From Albimonas marina (lineage in GTDB: Bacteria > Pseudomonadota > Alphaproteobacteria > Rhodobacterales > Rhodobacteraceae), in the NCBI RefSeq assembly GCF_029223255.1, contig NZ_JARHUC010000001.1:620001-684000 (forward strand): 64,000 nucleotides of DNA. Direction: 5' to 3'. Under the pieces are notes generated by a model. The model saw only the letters and a list, made by a program, of their open reading frames with translations. It was not told the DNA's origin and searched no databases. Below, piece by piece: positions 8,601 to 16,634 of this stretch; position 1 is the stretch's first letter; the number at the start of each line of letters is the position of its first letter. Made by a program: the position numbers and the translations under genes.

Positions 8601-9407
8601 ATGGCCCACGAGAAGAACCACGACTACCATATCCTGGCGCCGAGCCCCTGGCCGCTGCTGGGCGCCGTCTCGGCGTTCATCATGCTGTTCGGCGGCGTCC
8701 TGTGGATGCATGACGGCACCCCGGCGATCTTCGCGATCGGCTTCCTGGGCGTGCTCTACGTGATGTACGCCTGGTGGAAGGACGTCATCGTCGAGAGCCG
8801 CGCCGGCGACCACACCCCGGTCGTGCAGCTGGGCCTGCGCTACGGCGTGATCATGTTCATCATCTCCGAGGTGATGTTCTTCTCGGCGTGGTTCTGGACC
8901 TTCTTCAAGCACGCGCTCTACCCGGCCTACGAGATCGACGGCACCGAGACGATCCCGGGCGCCTGGCCGCCGGTGGGCATCGAGACCTTCGACCCCTGGC
9001 ACCTGCCCCTGCTGAACACGCTGATCCTGCTGCTGTCGGGCTGCTTCGCCACCTGGGCGCACCACGCGATCGCCCATGACAACGACCGCAAGACCATGGG
9101 CCAGGCGCTGATCGGCGCGGTGGTCCTGGGCGTGCTGTTCACGATCTGCCAGGCCTACGAGTACAGCCACGCGACCTTCTCCTTCTCGGGGAACGTCTAC
9201 GGCGGCACCTTCTTCATGGCGACCGGCTTCCACGGCCTGCACGTGATCATCGGCACCATCTTCCTGGCCGTGTGCATGCTGCGCGCCTTCGCCGGCCACT
9301 TCACCGCCGAGAAGCACATCGGCTACGAGGCGGCGGCCTGGTACTGGCACTTCGTCGACGTGGTCTGGCTGTTCCTGTTCGCGGCCGTCTACATCTGGGG
9401 CGCCTGA
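8601..9407 (+). CDS. ctaE: Cytochrome c oxidase subunit III
   Basis: This subunit stabilises the aa3 oxidase core and supports proton uptake. The 268 residues form seven membrane helices. Family blocks include the start [20 protein letters not shown], the [19 protein letters not shown] segment with the conserved membrane glutamate, and the C-terminal [29 protein letters not shown] precedes the start. It is the last of the oxidase genes before a strong hairpin at 9450-9476. Confidence 0.96.
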   Translation: MAHEKNHDYHILAPSPWPLLGAVSAFIMLFGGVLWMHDGTPAIFAIGFLGVLYVMYAWWKDVIVESRAGDHTPVVQLGLRYGVIMFIISEVMFFSAWFWTFFKHALYPAYEIDGTETIPGAWPPVGIETFDPWHLPLLNTLILLLSGCFATWAHHAIAHDNDRKTMGQALIGAVVLGVLFTICQAYEYSHATFSFSGNVYGGTFFMATGFHGLHVIIGTIFLAVCMLRAFAGHFTAEKHIGYEAAAWYWHFVDVVWLFLFAAVYIWGA

Positions 9408-9449
9408 GCCCCGCGCCGCCTCGCCCCTCGCGACGCGCAACGCACTGCC

Positions 9450-9476
9450 AAGGGGCGGCCCGAAAGGCCGCCCCTT
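9450..9476 (+). terminator. Hairpin terminator after ctaE
   Basis: The perfect 11-bp stem AAGGGGCGGCC / GGCCGCCCCTT closes a CGAAA loop and is followed by a weak T-rich stretch. It lies 43 bases after the ctaE stop and should end or attenuate the ctaC-ctaE transcript before the SURF1 gene. Confidence 0.75.
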
Positions 9477-9543
9477 CCGCGTTTCCGGGGCCCCTCGCCC
9501 CCGGGCCGCCCTCCCCTGCACGCTGGTCCTGACCGGAGCTCCC

Positions 9544-10218
9544 ATGTCCCGCACCCCCCGCGCCCGCCTGGTCTTCTCCCTCGTCGTCGGGATCGGCGGG
9601 GTCGCGATCCTCTGCGCCCTGGGGACCTGGCAGCTCCAGCGCCTGGCCTGGAAGGAGGGGCTGATCGCCGAGCTGGAGGCGCGTCTGGAGATGGCGCCCG
9701 TGGCCCTGCCGGAGGCGCCGGAGGAGGCGTCGGACGAATACCTGCGGGTCGCGGTCGAGGGATCCTACGCCCCCGGCGAGATCCACGTCCTGACCTCCCG
9801 CGCGCCCTACGGCCCCGGCTTCCGGGTGATCGCGCCCTTCGAGACCGAGGGCGGGCGGCGCATCCTGGTCGACCGCGGCTTCATCCCCGAGGCGGAGAAG
9901 ACCGAGGCCCGCGACCTCCCCGGCCCGCTGGAGGTGACCGGCGCGCTGCTGTGGCCGCAGGAGGTCGACGGCTTCACCCCCGACCCGGACCGGGAGAAGA
10001 ACCTGTGGTTCGCCCGTGACCTGCCCGCGATGGCGCAGGCGCTGGAGGCCGAGCCGATCCTGGTGGTGGCCGAGGGCAATCCCGGCGAGCGGCCCGTCGC
10101 CTGGCCGCTGAGCGTCAACATCGTCAACGACCACCTGGAATACGCGATCACCTGGTTCAGCCTCGCGGTGGTCTGGGCCGGCATGTCGATCGCCTTCGCC
10201 CGCCGCCGCCGGAGCTGA
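9544..10218 (+). CDS. surf1: SURF1 family oxidase assembly protein
   Basis: SURF1 proteins help insert heme a into cytochrome oxidase subunit I. The 224 residues begin with a basic head and a membrane helix ending in ALGTWQLQRLAWKEGLI, the family hallmark near the N-terminus. The middle has GFRVIAPFETEGGRRILVDRGFIP, and the C-terminus has NDHLEYAITWFSLAVVWAGMSIAF, the second helix. It sits 136 bases after ctaE beyond a hairpin, so it may be expressed at a lower level than the subunits. Confidence 0.93.
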   Translation: MSRTPRARLVFSLVVGIGGVAILCALGTWQLQRLAWKEGLIAELEARLEMAPVALPEAPEEASDEYLRVAVEGSYAPGEIHVLTSRAPYGPGFRVIAPFETEGGRRILVDRGFIPEAEKTEARDLPGPLEVTGALLWPQEVDGFTPDPDREKNLWFARDLPAMAQALEAEPILVVAEGNPGERPVAWPLSVNIVNDHLEYAITWFSLAVVWAGMSIAFARRRRS

Positions 10219-10245
10219 GCCGGACGCCGGGCGCGCGCGGCCCGA

Positions 10246-10290
10246 GCCCCGGTCCGAGCCCCGGCCCAAGCCCCGGGCCCGAGCCGGGGC
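10246..10290. repeat. Three 12-bp direct repeats ending in a GCCCCGG hairpin
   Basis: GCCCCGG recurs at 10246, 10258 and 10270, each followed by a variable CC-rich pentamer. The third copy pairs with CCGGGGC at 10284-10290 to make a 7-bp hairpin. It lies downstream of the SURF1 gene and shares its core with hairpins at 13667, 22116 and 55063. Confidence 0.7.
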
Positions 10291-10452
10291 CTCTCCCCCC
10301 AGCGTCGATTTGCTGACCGTTCGGCCGGTCGACAACTTCATCAGCCGGGCTTACGGCATGGTATGACTCGTCCGAATCAGGACGCCGCGCGCAGGCTGGC
10401 GGTTTCGAGCGACCGCGCCGCGCCGAACAGGATCGACCAAGGGGAGACCTCG

Positions 10453-11499
10453 ATGCCCAAGGACCACCGCGCCCAGCCCACGGCCGCGCACCCGTTCCCG
10501 GAGGCGCCCAAGCCCGGCGAGACGCTGGAGGTCGCGCCCGGCGTGCTGTGGCTGCGCTTCAAGCTGCCCTTCGCGCTGAACCACGTGAACGTCTACCTGA
10601 TCGAGGACGGCGCCGGCTGGGCGGCGGTCGACACCGGCATCGGCGACGACCTGACCCGCGAGGTCTGGGAGGCGCTGTTCGCCGGCCCCCTGAAGGGCCG
10701 TCCCCTGACCCGCCTGATCCTGACCCACCACCACCCCGACCACATGGGCTCGGCCGGGTGGCTGGCGGAGAAGTTCGACATCCCGGTCCACATGACCGAC
10801 ACCGAGTATTTCATGGGCCGCTACCTGAGCACCGGCCACGACGCGGTGCACGGCAAGAGCCACATGATCTTCTACCAGAACCACGGCATGACCGAGAGCG
10901 CCGCCGCCGCCGTCACCGGCCGCGGGCACATGTACCTCGAGATGATCACCGGCCTGCCGTCCTCCTTCCACGCGCTGGAGCCGCGGGAGCCGTTCGAGAT
11001 CGGCGGCCGCACCTTCGCGGTCCACACCGGCGGCGGGCATTCCTGGAACCAGGCGATGCTCCATTGCGAGGACGAGAACTTCTTCATCGCCGCCGACCAG
11101 GTGCTGGGGCGGATCACGCCCAACATCTCGGTCCACTCGATCCAGCCCGAGGGCGACCCGCTGGGCCGCTACCTCGACAGCCTCGCCTCGCTGCGCGCCG
11201 CGATCCCCGACGGGACGCTGACCTTGCCGGGCCACGACCTGCCGATCACCCACCTGCACCAGCGCATCGGCGAGCTGATCGCCCACCACGACGAGCGCTG
11301 CGACATCGTCCTGAACGCCTGCCGGGAGCGGGAGCTGTCCTGCGCCGAGATCACCCCGATCCTGTTCACCCGCCAGATGGACGAGCACATGTTCTCCTTC
11401 GCCTTCTCGGAGACGCTGGCCCACGTGAACCGGCTGCTGCGCGAGGGGCGGCTGCTGGACGTCGGAGAGCGGGACCGGCCGCGCTTCCGCAGCGCCTGA
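10453..11499 (+). CDS. Metallo-beta-lactamase-fold hydrolase
   Basis: The 348-residue protein has the metal-binding motif HHHPDH (residues 92-97, in LILTHHHPDHMGSAGWLAEKF). It also has GGGHSWNQAMLH and LPGHDLPITHLHQRIGEL, the further His/Asp ligands of the dinuclear metal site. A C-terminal helical region (EITPILFTRQMDEHMFSFAFSETLAHVNRLL) resembles the winged-helix end of the LACTB2-like group. AAGGGGAGA before the ATG at 10453 decides the start. It stands alone between the SURF1 and potassium-uptake genes, so its substrate, probably a thioester or similar hydrolysable compound, cannot be told. Confidence 0.88.
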   Translation: MPKDHRAQPTAAHPFPEAPKPGETLEVAPGVLWLRFKLPFALNHVNVYLIEDGAGWAAVDTGIGDDLTREVWEALFAGPLKGRPLTRLILTHHHPDHMGSAGWLAEKFDIPVHMTDTEYFMGRYLSTGHDAVHGKSHMIFYQNHGMTESAAAAVTGRGHMYLEMITGLPSSFHALEPREPFEIGGRTFAVHTGGGHSWNQAMLHCEDENFFIAADQVLGRITPNISVHSIQPEGDPLGRYLDSLASLRAAIPDGTLTLPGHDLPITHLHQRIGELIAHHDERCDIVLNACRERELSCAEITPILFTRQMDEHMFSFAFSETLAHVNRLLREGRLLDVGERDRPRFRSA

Positions 11500-11599
11500 C
11501 GCCGGCGCCGGACGGGCGGTGTCGCGGCGTCGCCGTTGACCGGACGGCCGCGCCGTCTACCCTTCTCCGGTCTGGACGCGACGGACGCGGGAGCGGGAC

Positions 11600-12259
11600 A
11601 TGGCGCGCGGCGGCGGTTTCGCCATCATCGGACTGGGAACCTTCGGGAGCACCGTGGCGCTCGAGCTCGCCCGCGCGGGCGAGCACGTGCTGGGCATCGA
11701 CCGGCATGAGCGCCACGTCGCCCGCCTGGCGGACGAGGTGGCCGAGGCGGTGATCGCCGACGCCCGGGACGAGGACGCGCTGCGCGAGGCGGGCGTCGGC
11801 TCCTACGGCACGGTGGTGATCGGCATCGGCGAGGATCTGGAGGCCAGCATCCTGGCCACCATGAACGCCCGCCTGCTGGGGGTGAAACGGGTCTGGGTGA
11901 AGGCCAAGACCAAGACCCACCACCGCATTCTGGTGAAGATCGGCGCCGACCGCGTGGTCCTGCCCGAGCAGGAGATCGGCCGCCACGCGGCCCAGGTGCT
12001 GCGCAATCCGCAGGTGCGCGACTACGTCAGCCTGGGCAACGGCTTCCACGTCGTCGAATACGTCGCGCCCGAGAAGATGGACGGCTGGCCGCTGGAGAAG
12101 CTGAAGCTCGCCGAGTACCCCGAGCTGCGGGCGCTGGGGCTGATGCGGGGGACCGAGTTCGTGCCCTGCACCTCGCCCGACACGGTGCTCAAGGCCGAGG
12201 ACAAGATCCTGCTGCTGGGCCGGCGGGACGATTTCCGCCAGTTCGGCGACGTGCTCTGA
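11600..12259 (+). CDS. ktrA: K+ uptake regulatory subunit (KtrA/TrkA family)
   Basis: KtrA is a cytoplasmic ring-forming protein that gates the KtrB channel in response to nucleotides. The 219 residues comprise an RCK-N Rossmann domain (FAIIGLGTFGSTVALELARAG with the GxGxFG loop, then the acidic residue of GIDRHE) and a C-terminal RCK-C domain ending in EDKILLLGRRDDF. Its length matches the single-RCK KtrA rather than the doubled TrkA. The transporter subunit starts 22 bases downstream, so the two form one operon. Confidence 0.9.
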   Translation: MARGGGFAIIGLGTFGSTVALELARAGEHVLGIDRHERHVARLADEVAEAVIADARDEDALREAGVGSYGTVVIGIGEDLEASILATMNARLLGVKRVWVKAKTKTHHRILVKIGADRVVLPEQEIGRHAAQVLRNPQVRDYVSLGNGFHVVEYVAPEKMDGWPLEKLKLAEYPELRALGLMRGTEFVPCTSPDTVLKAEDKILLLGRRDDFRQFGDVL

Positions 12260-12281
12260 GCCCGCCGGAGCGCCCCGATCC

Positions 12282-13616
12282 ATGCCCGGCATCGCGCTTT
12301 TCCGCCGCCGCGTCGCGCTGACGCCGCCGGCGACGCTCGCGCTTCTCTACGGCGCGCTGGTGATCCTGGGCACGCTGCTGCTGAAGCTGCCCGTGGCGAC
12401 GCCCGAGCCGATCGACTGGGGGGACGCGCTGTTCACCTCCGCCTCGGCGGTGACGGTGACGGGGCTGGCGGTGGTGGACACCGGCTCGGGCTTCACCGGC
12501 TTCGGGCAGGCGGTGATCGCGGTGCTGATCCAGCTGGGCGGCCTGGGGCTGATGACCTTCGCGGCGCTGGTGCTGACGATGCTGGGCAAGCCGATGGGGC
12601 TCAGCTCCCGCGCGTTCCTGCGCGAGGACCTCAACCAGACCTCGATCTCGGAGCTCTTTCGCCTCGTGCGCCTGATCCTGCGGGTGGTGGTGGTGGCCGA
12701 GCTGGCGGGGGCGGCGGTGCTGGCGCTGGTGTTCGTGCCGGCCGAGGGGGTGGCGAAGGGGCTGTGGACGGCGGTCTTCCACTCCGTCTCCGCCTTCAAC
12801 AACGCGGGCTTCTCGCTCTATCCCGACAGCCTTGTGCGTTATGCGGGCCATCCGATCGTGAACCTGGTGGTGCCCGCGCTCTTCATCGTGGGGGGCGTCG
12901 GCTACCTGGTGGTGCACGAGGTGCTGGAGCGGCGGCCCTGGGGGAAGATGTCCCTGCATGCGCGGCTGACGCTCGCGGGCTCGGGCGCGCTGCTGGTCTG
13001 GGGGACCTTCGCCTTCGCGGTGCTGGAGTGGAACAACCCCGGCACGCTGGGCCCGCTTCCGCTGCACGCCAAGCTGCTGGCGAGCTGGTTCCAGTCGGCC
13101 ACCACCCGGACGGCGGGGTTCAACACGGTCGACATCGGGGCGATGCACGATTCGACCTCGCTGATGTTCATGTCGCTGATGATCATCGGGGGCGGCTCCA
13201 CCTCGACCGCGGGCGGCATCAAGGTCACCACCTTCATCGTCCTGATCCTCGCCACCGTCGCCTTCTTCCGCAGGCGGGAGACGCTGCACGCCTACGGCCG
13301 CTCGCTGGGGGTGGAGGAGGTGATGAAGGTGCTGGCGCTCGCCATGGTCAGCGTGCTGACGGTGATGGCCGCGACCTTCGTGCTGGCGGTCAGCCACGAC
13401 GGGGATTTCGTGGACATGGCCTTCGAGGCGGTCTCGGCCTTCGGCACCGTGGGCCTGTCGCGCGGCGTGACGGGGGAGCTGACCGGCTTCGAGCGGTCGG
13501 TGATCGTCTTCCTGATGTTCGTGGGCCGGGTCGGCCCGCTGACGCTGGGCTTCTTCCTGGCCACGCGCGTCCCCCCGCGGGTGCGCTATCCCGCGGGGCG
13601 GGTCTTCCTGGGCTGA
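12282..13616 (+). CDS. ktrB: K+ transporter subunit (KtrB/TrkH family)
   Basis: This 444-residue inner-membrane protein forms the K+ pore. The four pore loops are visible: SASAVTVTGLAVVDTG, SVSAFNNAGFSLYPDSL, ATTRTAGFNTVDIG and AVSAFGTVGLSRGVTG, each with the key glycine of the selectivity filter. The gating loop follows MIIGGGSTSTAGGIKVTTF. The length fits KtrB (about 450) better than TrkH (about 480). It pairs with the upstream regulatory subunit; transcription probably ends at the hairpin at 13667-13691. Confidence 0.92.
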   Translation: MPGIALFRRRVALTPPATLALLYGALVILGTLLLKLPVATPEPIDWGDALFTSASAVTVTGLAVVDTGSGFTGFGQAVIAVLIQLGGLGLMTFAALVLTMLGKPMGLSSRAFLREDLNQTSISELFRLVRLILRVVVVAELAGAAVLALVFVPAEGVAKGLWTAVFHSVSAFNNAGFSLYPDSLVRYAGHPIVNLVVPALFIVGGVGYLVVHEVLERRPWGKMSLHARLTLAGSGALLVWGTFAFAVLEWNNPGTLGPLPLHAKLLASWFQSATTRTAGFNTVDIGAMHDSTSLMFMSLMIIGGGSTSTAGGIKVTTFIVLILATVAFFRRRETLHAYGRSLGVEEVMKVLALAMVSVLTVMAATFVLAVSHDGDFVDMAFEAVSAFGTVGLSRGVTGELTGFERSVIVFLMFVGRVGPLTLGFFLATRVPPRVRYPAGRVFLG

Positions 13617-13666
13617 CCTGGGACCGGTCCCCGAGGCCGGAGGCGTGCGCCCCCGACGACGGAGGC

Positions 13667-13691
13667 GCGCCCCGGGGCGAGCCCGGGGCGC
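13667..13691. terminator. GCCCCGG-type hairpin between convergent genes
   Basis: The perfect 10-bp stem GCGCCCCGGG / CCCGGGGCGC has a 5-base loop and lies between the 3' ends of ktrB (+) and the thiamine-diphosphate enzyme gene (-), which stops at 13698. The position suggests a bidirectional terminator. Its core is shared with other hairpins of the window. Confidence 0.65.
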
Positions 13692-13697
13692 CCGGCG

Positions 13698-15248
13698 TCA
13701 GATCCGCGCCTCGATCAGGAACGGGCCCTTGGTCTTCATCGCGTGGTCGAGGAGCTTGGTGAACTCCTCGATCGTCTCGGCGCGGCCGGCGTCGACGCCC
13801 ATGCCCTTGGCCATCAGCACCCAGTCGAGGTCCGGGCGGTCGAGGTCCAGCATCCGCTTGGCGTTCTCGCCGAAGTCGTTGACGCCGACGTTGCGCATCT
13901 CGCCCTGCAGGATCGCGTAGGCGCGGTTGGCGTAGACGATGGTGACCACGTCCAGCTCCTCGCGCGCCTGGGTCCACAGGCCCTGCACCGTGTACATGCC
14001 CGAGCCGTCGGCCTGCATGGCCACGATCTTGCGGTCCGGGCAGGCGACGCCGGCGCCGACGGCGAGCGGGATTCCTTCGCCGATGGCGCCGCCGGTCAGG
14101 GGCAGGTGGTCGTGCGGGTGCAGGCCCGGCGACAGGGCGGCCAGCGGGCCGGCCGAGGTCACCGACTCCTCGACGATGATGGCGTTCTCGGGCAGGCGGC
14201 GGGCCACGGCGGCGGCGATGGTGGCCGGCGTCAGGGTCCCGGTCGGCTCGGCGATCTCGTTCTGCACGAAGGCGTTGGCCTTGAAGGGCGACTTCGCGGT
14301 CAGCCCGATGGCCTCGGCCAGCTGGCGCAGCGCGTCCTCGAGGTCATGCTCGTGCTCGGCGACCTGGATCACCTCCGCCTCGTCGGGCAGGGGGGAGGAG
14401 GGCTTGCCGGGATAGCCGAAGAACACCACCGGCTTCTTCGCGCCGATGCAGATCGCGACCTCGACATGGGCCAGCGCCTGGATCGCCATGTCGACGTTGT
14501 AGGGGGTCATCCGCGCCGCCACCCGGCCCGCGCCGCGCTGGGCGCGGTCGGACTGCGGGTGGAAGAGGTCGGCGCCGGTCGCCAGCGCGATGCGCCCCGC
14601 CCACTCCAGCGCGCCCTCGCGAAGCGCCCGGTGCTGCAGGAACAGCGCGCAGCGCTTGCCCGACTTCAGCGCCGCGGCGGCGGCGGCCACGGGGCCCTCG
14701 TCGATGGCCGGCGGCACCGGCATCGGCAGCTTCGACGGCGTGCGCGCCTCGACCTCGCCCCAGGCCGAATCCGCCGGCAGGATCAGCGTCACCGGCCCGC
14801 GGGTCGCCATCGCCTGGGTCCAGGCTTCCTCGGTCTTCGGCCCCACGTCCTCGGGCGAGGTGGCGCGGCCCACCCAGTGCGACATCGGCCAGGCCAGCCC
14901 GTCGATGTCCGAGGTCAGCGGCGCGTCGGCCTCGAGGTGCCACGAGGCATGGTCGCCCGGCACGTTGATCATCGGCGTGCGCGCGCGGCGGGCGTTGTGC
15001 ATGTTGGCCAGCGCGTTCGCCAGGCCCGGGCCGGTGTGCAGCAGCGTCACCGCCGGCTTGTTCGCCATGCGCGCGTAGCCGTCGGCGGCGCCGGTCACCA
15101 CGCCCTCGAACAGGCCCAGCACGCAGCGCAGCTGCGGCTTGCGGTCGAGGGCGGCGACGAAGTGCATCTCCGACGTGCCGGGGTTCGAGAAACACACGTC
15201 CACGTCGTTCGCCAGCAGCGTGTCGCAGAGAAGATCGGCGCCGTTCAT
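13698..15248 (-). CDS. Thiamine-diphosphate enzyme, acetolactate synthase large subunit-like
   Basis: The 516 residues show the three-domain plan of ThDP decarboxylases. The N-terminal Pyr domain has the cofactor-activating glutamate in LRCVLGLFEGVVTGAADGYARM, a central domain follows, and the C-terminal PP domain holds ADGSGMYTVQGLWTQAREELDVVTIVYANRAY. The usual GDG is ADG here. These proteins are often annotated as acetolactate synthase or benzoylformate decarboxylase, but no small regulatory subunit is present and the real substrate is unknown. It is divergent from a pair of split ThDP subunits (15496-16613), hinting at related 2-oxoacid chemistry. Confidence 0.85.
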   Translation of the reverse strand: MNGADLLCDTLLANDVDVCFSNPGTSEMHFVAALDRKPQLRCVLGLFEGVVTGAADGYARMANKPAVTLLHTGPGLANALANMHNARRARTPMINVPGDHASWHLEADAPLTSDIDGLAWPMSHWVGRATSPEDVGPKTEEAWTQAMATRGPVTLILPADSAWGEVEARTPSKLPMPVPPAIDEGPVAAAAAALKSGKRCALFLQHRALREGALEWAGRIALATGADLFHPQSDRAQRGAGRVAARMTPYNVDMAIQALAHVEVAICIGAKKPVVFFGYPGKPSSPLPDEAEVIQVAEHEHDLEDALRQLAEAIGLTAKSPFKANAFVQNEIAEPTGTLTPATIAAAVARRLPENAIIVEESVTSAGPLAALSPGLHPHDHLPLTGGAIGEGIPLAVGAGVACPDRKIVAMQADGSGMYTVQGLWTQAREELDVVTIVYANRAYAILQGEMRNVGVNDFGENAKRMLDLDRPDLDWVLMAKGMGVDAGRAETIEEFTKLLDHAMKTKGPFLIEARI

Positions 15249-15495
15249 CGGTCAGGGCTCCAGGTTGGGAGGCGCGGCGCCCGCGGCGTCGAGCATCGGA
15301 GAGGGGGGCGTCGCCGGCGGAGGCCTGCGGCGGAGGAGAATGGCCGCCGAAATTGGACCGGTCGGCGGGCGGATGTCGAGCCCCCTTGTCGACCGGCCGG
15401 CCGGATGCGGGCTGGCGCGGCGCCCGGCCGTCGCGCTAGGCTCGCCCCCGGAACGCCCCCCGGGTGCACGAGGCGGGCGCATCGGGAGAGCCGCC

Positions 15496-16035
15496 TTGAA
15501 CCAAGCCATCCCCGTCTCGGCGCAGACGACCGCCGACTGGCCCGCGGGCCTGCACCGGGTGCTGAAGGAGGCGGGCGTCCGCCACGCCTCCTACGTCCCC
15601 GACGCCGGCCATGCCGAGCTGATCCGCCGCTTCCACGCCGACGACGACGTGCAGACCGTGATGCTCTCGACCGAGGAGGAGGGCGTGGCGCTGGCCTGCG
15701 GGGCGTGGCTGGGCGGGTTGCGCTCGGTGGTGCTGATGCAGAGCTCGGGGGTCGGCAACTGCATCAACATGCTGTCCCTGCCAGAGCAGGCGCGCATGCC
15801 GCTGCTGATGCTGGTGACGATGCGGGGCGAGTGGGGGGAGTTCAATCCCTGGCAGGTGCCGATGAGCCGCGCCACGCAGACGGTGCTGGAGGCGATGGGC
15901 GTCACGGTCCTGCGCGCCGAGACCGCCGGGGACGTCGTCGAGACCGTCGCCCAAGCCGCGCAGATGGCTTACGGCGGCGACCAGCGCATCGCGGTCCTGC
16001 TGGGCCAGCGCCTGCTGGGGGCGAAGAAATGGTGA
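15496..16035 (+). CDS. ThDP enzyme alpha subunit (sulfopyruvate/phosphonopyruvate decarboxylase type)
   Basis: The 179-residue protein corresponds to the Pyr half of a ThDP-dependent decarboxylase. It has VMLSTEEEGVALACGAWLGG, with the catalytic glutamate, then LMQSSGVGNCINMLSLPEQARMPLLMLVTMRGEWGEFNPW, the pattern of ComD-like alpha subunits. No ATG fits; a TTG at 15496 preceded by GGGAGAG at the right distance marks the start. Its stop overlaps the beta-subunit start (ATGGTGA), so the two halves are translationally coupled. The substrate is inferred only as a 3-substituted pyruvate. Confidence 0.85.
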   Translation: MNQAIPVSAQTTADWPAGLHRVLKEAGVRHASYVPDAGHAELIRRFHADDDVQTVMLSTEEEGVALACGAWLGGLRSVVLMQSSGVGNCINMLSLPEQARMPLLMLVTMRGEWGEFNPWQVPMSRATQTVLEAMGVTVLRAETAGDVVETVAQAAQMAYGGDQRIAVLLGQRLLGAKKW

Positions 16036-16613
16036 GCGGGGTGGAGCGGCGGGCCGCCGTCACGGCCCTTCTCGCGGATCGGGACGGGGCGCTGGTGGTC
16101 AGCGGACTGGGGTCTCCGACCTGGGATCTTCACGCCGCCGGCGACGATCCGGGCAACTTCTACCTGTGGGGCGCGATGGGCGGCGCGGCCATCGTGGCGC
16201 TGGGCGTGGCGCAGGCGCAGCCCGGCCGACGGGTGCTGGCGATCACCGGCGACGGGGAGCAGTTGATGGCGCTCGGCTCGCTCGCCACCATCGGGGCGGC
16301 GGGGCCGGAGAACCTGGCGGTCGTGGTGCTCGACAACGAGCAGTATGGCGAGACGGGCGCCCAGCCCAGCCATACCGGCCGGGGCGTGGACCTCGCCGCC
16401 ATGGCCGCCGCCGCGGGCTTCGCCGAGACGGGAACCGCGCGCACGCTGGAGGAGGTCGAGGCGCTGGCCGCCCGCCTGAAGGCGCCGGCCGGGGGGCCGC
16501 GGTTCTTCGTGGTGAAGATCTCGACCGCGATGCCGCCCCGCTCCCTCCCCTCGCGCGACGCGCCCTATCTCAAGACCCGGTTCCGGGCGAACCTGGGGTT
16601 GGCCCCGAACTGA
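16029..16613 (+). CDS. ThDP enzyme beta subunit (sulfopyruvate/phosphonopyruvate decarboxylase type)
   Basis: The 194 residues form the cofactor-binding PP half: the diphosphate/Mg2+ motif reads ITGDGEQLMALGSLATIG followed by VVVLDNEQYGETGAQPSHT, i.e. GDG plus the downstream Asn. It resembles ComE of sulfopyruvate decarboxylase. The gene begins inside the end of the alpha-subunit gene, so a stable heteromer is expected. No genes for sulfolactate or phosphonate metabolism are seen nearby, leaving the pathway open. Confidence 0.85.
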   Translation: MVSGVERRAAVTALLADRDGALVVSGLGSPTWDLHAAGDDPGNFYLWGAMGGAAIVALGVAQAQPGRRVLAITGDGEQLMALGSLATIGAAGPENLAVVVLDNEQYGETGAQPSHTGRGVDLAAMAAAAGFAETGTARTLEEVEALAARLKAPAGGPRFFVVKISTAMPPRSLPSRDAPYLKTRFRANLGLAPN

Positions 16614-16634
16614 GGCGCCGCGCGGCCCGGTCGC

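Noticed and set aside
13698-15248. Assignment as the biosynthetic acetolactate synthase large subunit (ilvB)
   Set aside because: There is no ilvH small subunit or ilvC next to it, the length is short for IlvB, and the GDG motif is altered; only the family was called.
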